Notes under the pieces: generated by a model | Databases searched by the model: none | Seen by the model: the letters and a program-made list of their open reading frames with translations, nothing else | What the model was told of the DNA's origin: nothing | Part shown: positions 1-9,023 of the stretch, in pieces | How the letters are laid out: each line of letters begins with the position of its first letter | Position numbering within the stretch: position 1 is the first letter of the stretch | Assembly: GCF_029814825.1 (NCBI RefSeq) | Contig: NZ_CP122379.1 | Location: 434,001-498,000, forward strand | Length of the DNA stretch: 64,000 nucleotides | Direction: 5' to 3' | From: Aequorivita marisscotiae | GTDB lineage: Bacteria; Bacteroidota; Bacteroidia; Flavobacteriales; Flavobacteriaceae | Position numbers and translations under genes: made by a program

Positions 1-737
1 ACAACCGTTAGATTTGCCGGGGCGGTAATTTTTACATTGTAGTCTCCATATTCGCAATAAAATTCACCCGCACCCAAATACGGATCTGTGTTCCATCCTA
101 CCACATCGTCAAAAACCGCTACTCTAGGATACCATTGTGCCAAGGCGTAAATAGTGCCATCTTTTACTTCTAATCTGCCCATGCGATCCATACCTTCTAC
201 GGGCACTTTAAATTTGAAATCCATTTTTATCTCAACCTCGCCTCCATTAGCTGCCAAGGGTTTATCCAACCAAAGTTGCATGCGGGTATCCGTAATTATA
301 TATTTTGAAGAAACGCCCGTATCAGTTTTAGCGGAAACGTTAGAGAGGGTATAACCGCCTTCAACATCGCCACTGTATCTACCACCTTGAATTGAAGTGG
401 TTAATGTACCGCGCGAATTTTCGGTAAAGCGATTTTGTTCCAAATAAATCCAAATAAAATCTAAGGTTTCAGGACTATTGTTTGTGTATTGAATGGTAAC
501 ATTTCCCGAAACGGTGTGGTTTTTATCGTCTAAAGTAACATCCAAGTTATAATCTGCTGCATTTTGCCAGTATTCCGGGCCCGGTTTCCCCGAGGCGGTT
601 CTGTAGGCATTGCCCTGTCTGTAGGTAAAATTATTAAAGAGATGTTGGTTGTCTTGATTTACTTCCTGTGCATTCAAAGTGAAAGATACTGTGGAGGAAA
701 GCAGCATGAATAATAGGCTGCCAGCAAAATACTTCAT
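1..737 (-). CDS. M1 family metallopeptidase, N-terminal part (cut by window edge)
   Basis: The reading frame starts at an ATG at 735-737 and runs off the window edge without a stop, so only about 245 N-terminal residues are visible. A Sec signal peptide is clear (MKYFAGSLLFMLLSSTVSF..., cleavage probably near LNAQ). The mature part has the beta-rich features of the M1 N-terminal domain: YNLDVTLDDKNHTVSGN, then YTNNSPETLDFIWIYLEQNR, and later LAQWYPRVAVFDD. The catalytic HExxH site would lie outside the window. Family members are exported aminopeptidases, so a periplasmic or surface role is inferred. It lies 160 bp downstream of the sigma factor gene on the same strand. Confidence 0.85.
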   Translation of the reverse strand, partial: MKYFAGSLLFMLLSSTVSFTLNAQEVNQDNQHLFNNFTYRQGNAYRTASGKPGPEYWQNAADYNLDVTLDDKNHTVSGNVTIQYTNNSPETLDFIWIYLEQNRFTENSRGTLTTSIQGGRYSGDVEGGYTLSNVSAKTDTGVSSKYIITDTRMQLWLDKPLAANGGEVEIKMDFKFKVPVEGMDRMGRLEVKDGTIYALAQWYPRVAVFDDVVGWNTDPYLGAGEFYCEYGDYNVKITAPANLTV

Positions 738-897
738 CGTTGTTCAATTTTAAAAATAATCTGCTAATGTACTAAATACAATTTGAAATAGGGTGTTAAA
801 GTAGATGCTTTAGCGCAACTTCAGATAAAATGAAAGCACGCTCAATTCCACCTTTTTCAGAGCTGATTGTAATTTTAAAATTTCTAAGAAACACAGC

Positions 898-1572
898 TTA
901 TAAATCTTGAATGCGCTTCATAACATTTGCAACCAATACGTCGCATTTATGATTTCCAAACTCAAACACCGAGGGATCGTGGGTGGTTTTAAAGAGTTCT
1001 TCTTTCAATAAATTTTTGGCACGATGCAAACGCACCTTTACATTGCTATCGCTCAGTTTTAAGCAAGCAGCTATTTCAGGATTAGACAATCCTTCTATTT
1101 GATGCAGTATAAATACCACTCTGTATTTTTCTGGAAGTGCATCAACAGCTTTTTCAACCAATATTTTGGTTTCTGTTTTTATAGCTTGCTTTTCTGGATT
1201 CATAGTATTTGTGTCTGGCAGATGAAAAACATTTTCTAAACTTTCGGTTTTTCCATAATTCGTCATTTGCCTTTTTTTCTTTCGAATTATTTGAAGTGCT
1301 TCGTTAATGGCTATTCTAGTGAGCCAGGTAGAAAAGGAAGATTGGTTGTTAAATTGATAAAGTTTTGTGAAAGCTTTTACGTAGGCATCCTGCAAAATAT
1401 CCTGTACATCGTCTTCAGAATAAATATAGCTCCGAACCACCCTAAACAGACGCTGATTATAGCGTCGCATCAAAATTTCAAAAAGTTCTTTTTCGCCTTC
1501 CAACACCCGTTGCACAACGATAGAATCGGTTAATTGGGTATCAGCAGATCTGTTGGTTTGTGTCGCCTTCAT
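898..1572 (-). CDS. ECF-type RNA polymerase sigma factor
   Basis: A sigma-70 family extracytoplasmic-function sigma factor of 224 residues. The sigma2 region carries the typical promoter-melting signature (RRYNQRLFRVVRSYIYSEDD, then VQDILQDAYVKAF). The sigma4 region has a helix-turn-helix near the C-terminus (LPEKYRVVFILHQIEGLSNP, then EIAACLKLSDSNVKVRLHRA). The frame extends eight codons upstream to a TTG, but the ATG at 1570-1572 gives the usual N-terminus (MKATQTNRSAD). No anti-sigma gene follows it; the next minus-strand gene is the M1 peptidase. It is divergent from the DoxX-like gene across a region holding a perfect palindrome. Confidence 0.9.
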   Translation of the reverse strand: MKATQTNRSADTQLTDSIVVQRVLEGEKELFEILMRRYNQRLFRVVRSYIYSEDDVQDILQDAYVKAFTKLYQFNNQSSFSTWLTRIAINEALQIIRKKKRQMTNYGKTESLENVFHLPDTNTMNPEKQAIKTETKILVEKAVDALPEKYRVVFILHQIEGLSNPEIAACLKLSDSNVKVRLHRAKNLLKEELFKTTHDPSVFEFGNHKCDVLVANVMKRIQDL

Positions 1573-1609
1573 AAGTTGTTTTTCTTTTAGATGCAATAAC
1601 CAAGCTTAA

Positions 1610-1626
1610 GTTACAAATTTTGTAAC
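1610..1626. promoter_or_regulatory. Perfect 8-1-8 palindrome in divergent intergenic region (candidate operator)
   Basis: GTTACAAA-T-TTTGTAAC is a perfect inverted repeat with a one-base centre. It lies 38 bp upstream of the sigma factor ATG and about 50 bp upstream of the DoxX-like ATG. This position and symmetry are what a dimeric repressor or activator site would have. There is no T-run or G+C-rich stem, so it is unlikely to be a terminator. The cognate regulator is unknown. Confidence 0.45.
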
Positions 1627-1675
1627 CGTTTTTCGCATAATACATCTAACCGATAGAACTTTAATTCTAAAAACT

Positions 1676-2074
1676 ATGAAAACACTAATAAACAATGCTG
1701 AAATCAGCAAATTACAGACTCTATTAAAATACACTTTTACTATAGTCCCCATTGCCGCTGGCGTGGACAAATTTTTAAATATTCTGACAGATTGGAGCAA
1801 TTATTTGGCACCTTCCATGGTAGATATATTACCCATAAGTGCAACAACTTTTATGATGATTGTTGGGGTTGTTGAAATTGTTGCGGGAATACTTGTTTTC
1901 ACCAAAACCCAACTGGGGGCTTATATAGTTTCTATTTGGCTATTACTAATTGCTTTAAGCTTACTGTTTACCTGGCATCAACCGGATGTTGCGGTACGCG
2001 ATATTGTTATGGCCATTGCCGCTTTTGTCCTGGCAAAATTAAGCGGTTCTGAAACTGTCCCCAAAGCTTCCTAG
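1676..2074 (+). CDS. DoxX-like integral membrane protein
   Basis: A 132-residue protein with about four hydrophobic segments: TLLKYTFTIVPIAAGVDKF, then MIVGVVEIVAGILVF, then YIVSIWLLLIALSLLF, then IVMAIAAFVLAKL. Length and layout fit the DoxX/DoxD-like superfamily of small four-helix membrane proteins. These are often found near redox or stress genes, but their biochemical role is mostly unknown. It is divergently transcribed from the ECF sigma gene and followed by a strong terminator, so it is probably monocistronic. Function beyond the fold is not claimed. Confidence 0.65.
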   Translation: MKTLINNAEISKLQTLLKYTFTIVPIAAGVDKFLNILTDWSNYLAPSMVDILPISATTFMMIVGVVEIVAGILVFTKTQLGAYIVSIWLLLIALSLLFTWHQPDVAVRDIVMAIAAFVLAKLSGSETVPKAS

Positions 2075-2091
2075 TTTCTTTTTTTTATTGT

Positions 2092-2138
2092 AAATCTTCT
2101 CTGTCACTACAATTTGTGATGGGGAAGATTTGTTTTTT
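2092..2138 (+). terminator. Rho-independent terminator after DoxX-like gene
   Basis: The left arm AAATCTTCTC (2092-2101) pairs with GGGAAGATTT (2122-2131), with one G-U. An inner TCAC/GTGA stem closes the loop, and a run of six T follows from 2133. The hairpin lies just downstream of the stop codon of the DoxX-like gene. Confidence 0.8.
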
Positions 2139-2304
2139 AGGCTATATAATTATTTTAAAATTTTAAAAATCAGAGCACAATAATTCAAAAAGTAAATTAA
2201 ATTATCAAAAATTTACAGCAGAAATTAATAGAAATAGTTTCTCATTTTTGGTCGCTAAAAAAAAATAGTTGTAAATTTATAATCCACTTATAACCATTCA
2301 ACTA

Positions 2305-4194
2305 ATGATGAAACCACTATTACTCATAGTAGTATTAGCTTGTGTTTCGTGGAGTAGTCTTCCTCAAACTCCTTCTCAAAACCAAGAAGACACGCTAAAA
2401 AGTTCGTATTTAAATTCGGATGCAGAAAATGTAAGTATTAATGACACGGTTAGCGAGTACAACAATCTTAAAAAAACTATTGAGCGAGCCCAAAAAGATA
2501 AGAATTTTGAAACCCTCGCAAAATCTTACATTAGTTTAGCAAAATGGCATGAAGACAACACGGTATTAGACTCTTCGATTGTTTATTTAAAAAAGTCAAT
2601 TTCAGTTTATGAAAAATTAAAGCTGCCAAACAAGTTGGCAGATACGTATCTTTTACTTGCAACCAATTACAGTGGTACTGCCGAATACGATTTAGGTTCG
2701 CAAGCAGTTTACAAAGCATTGGCGCTGTACGAAAAAGTAAACAACGAGCGCGGAATTGCGCAATGCTACACAAAAATAAGCGACCTACTTTATTATTCAG
2801 ACAGCTATGCCGAAGGCGCAGAATACTGCAAAAGAGCAATTGCAATTCAAACAAAAAACGGTTACGAAGAAGATCTAGCCCTCTCCTACCGGCGATTATC
2901 TGAAAACCAATTGTTTCTGGGCGATTTGGAAAAAAGCCTTGGCAATATGAACCGCGCCATCAATTTGTATAAAAAAATAGGCATTACAGACGCGCCGCTC
3001 TTGGCCTGCTACAACGGTCGCGGAAATATATATAAGTACATGGAACGGTACGACGATGCCATTGCAGACTACAACCGCTGTTATGAAGGCGCAAAAAAAA
3101 TAGGTCTCGTCCGTTATACTATGCCTCCCACAGCAAACATCGGGCACGTTTATATTTTACAAGGAAAATATGCCGAAGCCCTACCTTACAATTTAAGAGC
3201 TATAGAAATTATGAAACGCATAGGTAACACCAAAAACCTATGGGAAAACTATATGCACGTTGCCAATATTTACAGTGAATTGGGCGATTATAAAAACGCT
3301 CTGCAATATCACGAACTATACGAACAAGGCCATACAGAATACCTGAACACCATAATTGCACGACAGGATAGCGAACTACAAGTAAAATACGAAACCGCAC
3401 AAAAAGATATAGAAATTTTAAATCAAGAAGCAAAAATTGCACAACAACGTAAAACACAAATCCTTTACATTGGCGTTGCGGGTTTGTTGGCCATTATACT
3501 TTTCGGGATGTATTTTACCTTAAAGAATATTCGCAAAAAGCGTAGAGCACTTGCTTTGTTGAATAGTGAATTGGATGCCAAGAACAAACAAAACGAATTG
3601 TTGTTAAAAGAAATTCACCATCGCGTAAAAAACAATCTGGAAATGGTAAAGAGTTTAATTGCCCTGCAATCTGCAAAATTAGACGATGGTGCAAGTAAAG
3701 AGGCCATGCTCGCCAGCCAGAACCGCGTGCAAAGTATGGGTATAATTCACCAAAAACTATATCAAGGTGAAAACTTGGGCAGTATTGAAATGAAGGACTA
3801 TTTTATTAATTTAAGCGAAGGCGTTCTAGATACATTTAAGGCAGAGGAAAAAGTGAAAATAGAATGCGCAATGGACCATTTAAATCTAGATGTAGACACG
3901 GCAGTGCCAATAGGATTAATCGTTAACGAGCTTTTAACAAACGCTTTAAAATACGCCTTTCCCGAAGGAACTCAGGGAAAAATAAACATTAGTCTAAGCA
4001 AACAAAACGAAGAGTTATTTCTGAAAGTTTCGGACAATGGCATTGGGAAAACAAAAGGTTCAAAACCCAAAGGCACTGGTTTTGGAACACAATTAATACA
4101 ACTACTTACCCAACAATTAAACGGAACTATAACCGAAGAAAATACCCAAGGAACTACCGTACTCTTTAATTTCAGAAATTTTAAAACCGCTTAA
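2305..4194 (+). CDS. Membrane sensor histidine kinase with TPR sensor region (HisKA_2 type)
   Basis: A 629-residue sensor kinase. An N-terminal signal sequence (MMKPLLLIVVLACVSW) is followed by about 350 residues of helical TPR-like repeats, predicted periplasmic, then a coiled linker and one membrane segment at about residues 386-408. The cytoplasmic part has the HisKA_2 H-box EIHHRVKNNLEMVKSLIALQ (about 436-455) and a HATPase domain with N-box NELLTNALKYAF (about 540), DNGIG (about 576) and the G2-like GTGFGTQL. Its stop overlaps the start of the LytTR regulator gene (TAATG), so the two form a co-translated two-component pair. TPR-sensor kinases paired with LytTR regulators are common in Bacteroidota. 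The second ATG (2308) is an equally possible start. Confidence 0.92.
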   Translation: MMKPLLLIVVLACVSWSSLPQTPSQNQEDTLKSSYLNSDAENVSINDTVSEYNNLKKTIERAQKDKNFETLAKSYISLAKWHEDNTVLDSSIVYLKKSISVYEKLKLPNKLADTYLLLATNYSGTAEYDLGSQAVYKALALYEKVNNERGIAQCYTKISDLLYYSDSYAEGAEYCKRAIAIQTKNGYEEDLALSYRRLSENQLFLGDLEKSLGNMNRAINLYKKIGITDAPLLACYNGRGNIYKYMERYDDAIADYNRCYEGAKKIGLVRYTMPPTANIGHVYILQGKYAEALPYNLRAIEIMKRIGNTKNLWENYMHVANIYSELGDYKNALQYHELYEQGHTEYLNTIIARQDSELQVKYETAQKDIEILNQEAKIAQQRKTQILYIGVAGLLAIILFGMYFTLKNIRKKRRALALLNSELDAKNKQNELLLKEIHHRVKNNLEMVKSLIALQSAKLDDGASKEAMLASQNRVQSMGIIHQKLYQGENLGSIEMKDYFINLSEGVLDTFKAEEKVKIECAMDHLNLDVDTAVPIGLIVNELLTNALKYAFPEGTQGKINISLSKQNEELFLKVSDNGIGKTKGSKPKGTGFGTQLIQLLTQQLNGTITEENTQGTTVLFNFRNFKTA

Positions 4195-4961
4195 TGGATC
4201 CTGTAACCAAGATATTAATTGTAGAAGATGAAATGGTTATTGCCGCTAATATTTCGTTGCAATTAAGCAACCTTGGTTATGAAGTAACGGGCATTTTGCC
4301 GCGAGGGGAAGAAGCGCTTTCGCATATAAATATTGATAGGCCGGATATTGTTTTAATGGACATACAATTAAAAGGTAAAATGGACGGCATAGAAACCGCC
4401 AAAATAATTGAACAGCAATACAACATTCCCATCATATATTTAACTGCAAATACTGATGACGAACATTTTAATCGTGCCAAAACCACCCATCCCTATGCTT
4501 TTATATCAAAGCCATTCAAAAAACTAGATTTACAACGTGCAATTGAATTGACGATTGAAAGAATTAATATAGAAAACACTGCCGATGCAAGTAAAAATAA
4601 CGGTGATAATAATTTGTTTGACGATGGCAGCGCAACCGATTTTATTTTAAACGATCGCATTTTTGTTCGGAACAACGAAAAAATGCTGAAAATTGATATT
4701 AAAGACATTTTTTATATTGAAGCAGATCGCAACTACTGCCGAATTTTTTCGCAAGGAAGAGAATATCTTTTGGTGATGACCTTAAAAGATATAGACGAAA
4801 AACTTCCGCAGAAACATTTTCTTAGAATACACAGATCGTATATTATAAATATTTCACAAATAGACGAAGTAGCCGGCACGCACGTGGTAATTGCAAAAAA
4901 GGCTATTCCTATGAGCAAAGCCATGCGCACGGAGCTTCTTAAAAGGTTGCAGACAATTTAA
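4194..4961 (+). CDS. LytTR-family response regulator
   Basis: A 255-residue response regulator. The receiver domain (about 1-120) has the acidic pair E11/D12, phosphoacceptor D56 in DIVLMDIQL, T84 and K106 in FISKPFKK. After a poorly conserved linker, a LytTR DNA-binding domain occupies about 155-253 (FYIEADRNYCRIFSQGREYL, then KHFLRIHRSYIINISQI). It is translationally coupled to the sensor kinase by a one-base TAATG overlap. The kinase presumably phosphorylates D56, and the LytTR domain then binds direct-repeat promoter sites. Targets are unknown, but the operon starting at 5407 lies downstream across an unusually long non-coding gap. Confidence 0.95.
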   Translation: MDPVTKILIVEDEMVIAANISLQLSNLGYEVTGILPRGEEALSHINIDRPDIVLMDIQLKGKMDGIETAKIIEQQYNIPIIYLTANTDDEHFNRAKTTHPYAFISKPFKKLDLQRAIELTIERINIENTADASKNNGDNNLFDDGSATDFILNDRIFVRNNEKMLKIDIKDIFYIEADRNYCRIFSQGREYLLVMTLKDIDEKLPQKHFLRIHRSYIINISQIDEVAGTHVVIAKKAIPMSKAMRTELLKRLQTI

Positions 4962-5406
4962 AGATTTTAAACTTTTAAATCACGACGTTCAGGCTCACGA
5001 CAGCATACCTGTAAATATTAACTGCCTACTTAAAAGATAAAATCTTAAAAGCCGTGGCTCAAAACCTCGCGATTATAAACTTCCAATTTCGTTAAAATTT
5101 CCTTCGGCAACTAATTTGCCATCTTCGGACAGAAATTGCTATTCTTCGTCCTAAATCATTTTCCATACTTGTTGTATTTCAGTTACTTAGATGCATTCCT
5201 CACGCATGTTTTTAGCAATATTTAATTCTATTTATTATGAAAACAAAAGCGAAATTTCTAAATACCTGTGCCACTCTTTCATATTAATAAGAAGAATTGA
5301 ATTTACTACTTCCAATTTTTTCACGAGAAAATTAGAGTAGCGACTAGAGCAGCCGGGCAGGACGATTTCGGTAACATATAAATCAATAACTTAAAAATAG
5401 AAAATC
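4962..5406. other. 445-bp non-coding gap
   Basis: No convincing gene, RNA or strong hairpin is visible. The sequence is A+T-rich with scattered short stretches, and all frames are broken by stops. It separates the LytTR regulator from the next operon and so probably holds the promoter of the gene at 5407. I could not pick a clear TAnnTTTG box. Confidence 0.5.
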
Positions 5407-5931
5407 ATGAAAAAATCAATTCTTTTAGTACTTGCAGCAGTCCTTTCATTAACCGCTTGTAAACAACAAGAAAAGCGTTACACTCAGCAATCGCCAGAAA
5501 TTGACACCTATAAAAAAGTGATTGAAGCTTATGATAAGCAAGATTGGGAAACAATGGCCAGTCATTACTCAGATACCGCAAAAATTATGAATAATGTAAC
5601 CGAAAAGGAAGCTCAAACTCTGGCAGAATTGGTTGCCAGTGATAAAGAAGACGCCTCCCTCTTTTCGAGTTGGGAGTATGTAGACGGAGAATCTGAATTT
5701 GAAATGGTAGTGACCGACAAGGGCAAAACATATGTAAACTTTTGGGGTTTATGGCAAGGCACACTTGCAGCCAACAATAAAACCTACACCATACCAACAC
5801 ACCTAACCGCTCAGTTTGTAGATGGCAAAATAGTAAAAGAATTTGGCTATTGGGATCTTTCCAAAATCATGCTGGATATGCAAGTCATGCAGCAAGCAGA
5901 AGCAGCTATTGTGAAAGATTCAATCAACTAA
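5407..5931 (+). CDS. Lipoprotein with NTF2/SnoaL-like fold
   Basis: A 174-residue lipoprotein. The signal peptide ends in a lipobox (LSLTAC, Cys at about residue 18), so the mature protein should be lipid-anchored. The rest resembles the SnoaL/NTF2-like superfamily: an initial helix (YKKVIEAYDKQDWETMASHY), then a strand-rich half (YVNFWGLWQGTLAANNKTYT) ending with VDGKIVKEFGYWD. The pattern 'helix, DWE, step count, then FVDGKIVKE' is typical of such small alpha+beta barrels, which can bind ligands or catalyse varied reactions. It is 20 bp upstream of the dehydrogenase gene and so begins a probable operon. Substrate unknown. Confidence 0.7.
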   Translation: MKKSILLVLAAVLSLTACKQQEKRYTQQSPEIDTYKKVIEAYDKQDWETMASHYSDTAKIMNNVTEKEAQTLAELVASDKEDASLFSSWEYVDGESEFEMVVTDKGKTYVNFWGLWQGTLAANNKTYTIPTHLTAQFVDGKIVKEFGYWDLSKIMLDMQVMQQAEAAIVKDSIN

Positions 5932-5951
5932 TAAATTAAATACTTAAAAAG

Positions 5952-6956
5952 ATGATAGTTAACGGCTTCGCTGCCCTCGAGCAGCACAGTAAACTTACCC
6001 CATTCGCTTACAATTTGGAAACATTAGGCCCAGAGGAAGTAGAAATTAAAGTTTTTTATTGTGGTTTATGTCATTCCGATTTAAGTATGATAAACAATGA
6101 CTGGGGAATGACCCAATACCCCTTTGTACCTGGCCATGAAATTGTAGGCGAAGTAATAGCCACAGGCAGTGCGGTAAAAAATGTAAAAGTAGGCGATAAA
6201 GTGGGCCTGGGGTGGCAATCTAAATCGTGTATGAGTTGTAACCAATGCATGGATGGGCACCACCATCTATGCGGCCAAGGCGAAGCCACCATAGTAGGCA
6301 GAAATGGCGGGTTTGCAGACAAAGTACGTAGCCATTGGTCTTGGGCTATACCACTCCCAAATGCTATTGATATGAGCAAAGCAGGACCTTTATTATGTGG
6401 CGGCATCACTGTTTTTAGTCCAATTATATTGGCCGGAGTAAAACCAACAGATACGGTAGGTGTAATAGGTATTGGAGGATTAGGACATTTGGCAATTAAA
6501 TTTTTAAAACACTGGGGATGCCACGTAATAGCCTTTAGCTCAAATCCAAATAAAAAGGACCACATTTTAAAGATGGGAGCGAGCAAAGTAATTAATTCAA
6601 CGCGGCCGGAAGAACTCGAGAGTATTAACGGCAAACTAAATTTTATTCTCAATACCGCGAATGTAAAGTTAGACTGGAATTCGTATTTAACCGCACTGGC
6701 GCCCAAAGGGAAATTCCATACAGTGGGAGCGGTTTTAGAACCTATGGAAATATCGGCTTTCAGTTTAATTCTCGGTGAAAAAACAATAGGTGGAAGCCCA
6801 ATAGGAAGTCCTGCAATAATTAAAACCATGCTTGATTTTTGTGTAAGACATACTATTTATCCGGAGGTAGAGGAATTTCCGATGGAAAAAGTAAATGATG
6901 CCATTGAGCACCTTGAAACTGGCAAAGCTCGCTTTAGAATTGTTTTGAAAAACTAA
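5952..6956 (+). CDS. Zinc-dependent NAD(P) alcohol dehydrogenase (cinnamyl alcohol dehydrogenase-like)
   Basis: A 334-residue medium-chain dehydrogenase. The catalytic zinc ligands are visible as C40 in YCGLCHSD, H62-E63 in PGHEIVGEV and C150. The structural zinc uses C93, C96, C99 and C107. The Rossmann motif GIGGLGHLAIKF starts at residue 174. Overall sequence resembles the CAD/YahK branch, which reduces aldehydes to alcohols with NADPH; the exact substrate is not deducible. It has no signal peptide, unlike most neighbours, so it acts in the cytoplasm. It follows the NTF2-like lipoprotein gene by 20 bp and precedes an NAD-dependent reductase gene. Confidence 0.93.
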   Translation: MIVNGFAALEQHSKLTPFAYNLETLGPEEVEIKVFYCGLCHSDLSMINNDWGMTQYPFVPGHEIVGEVIATGSAVKNVKVGDKVGLGWQSKSCMSCNQCMDGHHHLCGQGEATIVGRNGGFADKVRSHWSWAIPLPNAIDMSKAGPLLCGGITVFSPIILAGVKPTDTVGVIGIGGLGHLAIKFLKHWGCHVIAFSSNPNKKDHILKMGASKVINSTRPEELESINGKLNFILNTANVKLDWNSYLTALAPKGKFHTVGAVLEPMEISAFSLILGEKTIGGSPIGSPAIIKTMLDFCVRHTIYPEVEEFPMEKVNDAIEHLETGKARFRIVLKN

Positions 6957-7034
6957 CAACTTTTTAATCTTAAATCTCATAAAGAATGGAAGCTAAGTTT
7001 CAACATTTTTAGGAGTTTAAAAAATAATCGAATT

Positions 7035-7973
7035 ATGAAAACAGTAGGCATTATAGGTGGTTCAGGATTTATAGGAAGCTATATTACCAAAGAGTTTTTG
7101 GAACAAGGTTACAGTGTAAAAGTGTCTGTAACCGATATTAAAAAAAGTGAAAAGTATCAACATCTTTTTAATTTAAAAAATTCAGATACTCTAAATATCA
7201 GCCCATTAAAGGTTGAAAATTTAAGCGACTTAAAAGATTTTATTAGTGATTGTGAAATTGTTATTCACGGCGGCACCCCGTTTCAGCTCGACGTAAAAGA
7301 TCCGCAATCTGAGCTTTTTGAACCAACAATTAAAGGTACCGAAAACTTTTTGGCAGCCGCCAAGGAAGCACCATCAATTGAAAAAGTAGTTTTTATTGCA
7401 TCTGTGGCAGCGTATAATACCAACTTTCCGTTACCCGCAGGCGGCAAAAAACCGCAGGACACATTTAATGAAAGCGACACCCCATTTATAAGCGAAGAAA
7501 GTCATCCGTATGCACAGGCAAAATATATTGCAAACCAAACGGTTGAAAAATTTATTAACCAACATCCCGATCTATCATTTGAGATTACTTCGGTATCGCC
7601 GGTTGGCGTAATGGGAAAATCACTATCAAACAGAGAAGATTCTACTTCAACCGGATTGCAGTTTCTTATTAAAAATAAAATCGCTCCCAATCCATTTATT
7701 CAGATGCTGTATGACACTGATACCGAGTTTGCCCTAGTAGATGTGGGCGATGTGGCCCAAGCAATTTATAAAGCGGCAACTACAAATGGTTTGCACGGTA
7801 AAAACTACTTATTGAGCAGTGAATCCTACCGCATTAGCGATATGAATTTGATGTTAAACCATCACCCCCCAAAAAATAAGGCGAAGGTTATTTATGATAG
7901 TTCATTAGCAAATAAAGATTTAAAAATAACATTCAAGCCCTTACAAAAAACATTTAACCGGTACTCTCAATAA
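7035..7973 (+). CDS. NAD(P)-dependent epimerase/dehydratase-type reductase (extended SDR)
   Basis: A 312-residue extended short-chain dehydrogenase. The N-terminal dinucleotide motif GGSGFIGSY starts at residue 8, and the active-site tyrosine and lysine are Y159 and K163 in HPYAQAKYIANQ. The segment VVFIASVAAYN supplies the usual Ser/Thr strand. The sequence ISDCEIVIHGGTPFQLDVKD and VSPVGVMGKSLS resemble the dihydroflavonol-4-reductase/cinnamoyl-CoA reductase branch, so carbonyl reduction is inferred. It lies between the alcohol dehydrogenase and a secreted NTF2-like protein, all on one strand. Confidence 0.88.
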   Translation: MKTVGIIGGSGFIGSYITKEFLEQGYSVKVSVTDIKKSEKYQHLFNLKNSDTLNISPLKVENLSDLKDFISDCEIVIHGGTPFQLDVKDPQSELFEPTIKGTENFLAAAKEAPSIEKVVFIASVAAYNTNFPLPAGGKKPQDTFNESDTPFISEESHPYAQAKYIANQTVEKFINQHPDLSFEITSVSPVGVMGKSLSNREDSTSTGLQFLIKNKIAPNPFIQMLYDTDTEFALVDVGDVAQAIYKAATTNGLHGKNYLLSSESYRISDMNLMLNHHPPKNKAKVIYDSSLANKDLKITFKPLQKTFNRYSQ

Positions 7974-8010
7974 CCCAAAAGCGAATAATAACCAAATAAA
8001 TACAAACAAG

Positions 8011-8943
8011 ATGAAAACAAAGATTCTCTCGGTAATGATGCTTATAGCTTTCATTTCCACAGCGCAAAAAAAGAATGGAACTGTGTATATAGAACATCCT
8101 TCCATTGAAATTGTAAACCAATTTGTAAAAGCCTCCGTAGCCGGTGACCGATCAAAAATGGCCAGCTATTTAAGCGAAGACTTTAAAGCCTACAACGGCA
8201 CCACAGACCGGGCAAGCGACAAGGGAATGGATAAAGAGGCATTTCTGAACAATCAAATGGTTTACCACGACAACTTAGATTATTATAGTATTGAACCCTT
8301 TCCCAATTCGTATCCCGACGCCATCGAATACAAAAAAGACAATCCCAATGGTACGGTCTGGGTACAAACTTGGGATCTGATAAAGGGTGTTCATAAAACC
8401 ACAGGCGTTAAAATTGATGCGGCATCGCATAGATTGTACACGGTTAATAAAGACGATAAAATAACCATGCTCATATATTATAAAAATGGTGAAGTAATTG
8501 ACGAAATCCGCTCCAGTTTTTCGGATCGAAAAAACGGTACCATTTACAATCATCACGACTTTATAAACACCACACGTAAAATGATGTATGCTTTAGAAAA
8601 TAAAGATATGGACAAAGTTTACGGTTTTTATGATAAGGACGCTCGATTCGTAGATTCTAGTTCGCCAGAATTCAAGAGTATTTCGCTGGAAGAGCAAAAA
8701 GTCATAGACAAACAAATCATGAACACATTTGATATTGCAAGTATAGATATGGTTGGCTATCCGGACTATTTGCATTATGAAATGGGCGATGCCCACGTAG
8801 TGCAGTCTTGGTGGAATATAAACTTAGTTCGCAAATCAGACAAAAAAACCATTACCGTACCAATACACTATCAAATGTATTTTAATAAAGATGGTAAAAT
8901 AACACAAGAAACTGCTTATTACAATCCAAAACTCTTGGAATAA
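8011..8943 (+). CDS. Secreted protein with two NTF2-like domains
   Basis: A 310-residue exported protein with signal peptide MKTKILSVMMLIAFISTA followed by Gln. Two related segments are visible. One is at about 27-165 (VNQFVKASVAGDRSKMASYL, then FKAYNGTT). The other is at about 185-305 (TRKMMYALENKDMDKVYGFY, then ARFVDSSSPE). Each starts with the long helix and acidic 'D-K-V-YGFY' pattern of NTF2/SnoaL-like folds, and each ends with strands. The tandem arrangement suggests an intramolecular dimer. No catalytic residues can be named. It belongs to the same co-directional run as its neighbours. Confidence 0.7.
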   Translation: MKTKILSVMMLIAFISTAQKKNGTVYIEHPSIEIVNQFVKASVAGDRSKMASYLSEDFKAYNGTTDRASDKGMDKEAFLNNQMVYHDNLDYYSIEPFPNSYPDAIEYKKDNPNGTVWVQTWDLIKGVHKTTGVKIDAASHRLYTVNKDDKITMLIYYKNGEVIDEIRSSFSDRKNGTIYNHHDFINTTRKMMYALENKDMDKVYGFYDKDARFVDSSSPEFKSISLEEQKVIDKQIMNTFDIASIDMVGYPDYLHYEMGDAHVVQSWWNINLVRKSDKKTITVPIHYQMYFNKDGKITQETAYYNPKLLE

Positions 8944-9023
8944 CAAATAAATCTCCCCAATTAATTTATTAAAAATTAATTTATATAAACCAGTTCGCCC
9001 TTGGTGAACCCAAATTAAAAATT

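Noticed and set aside
4962..5406. Degraded gene or small RNA in the 445-bp gap
   Set aside because: All frames carry stops, and no stable hairpin with a T-run or recognisable family motif was seen.
6071..6829. A 252-residue minus-strand ORF inside the alcohol dehydrogenase gene
   Set aside because: The sense frame has all conserved zinc and cofactor motifs; the antisense frame has no recognisable domain and is a shadow.
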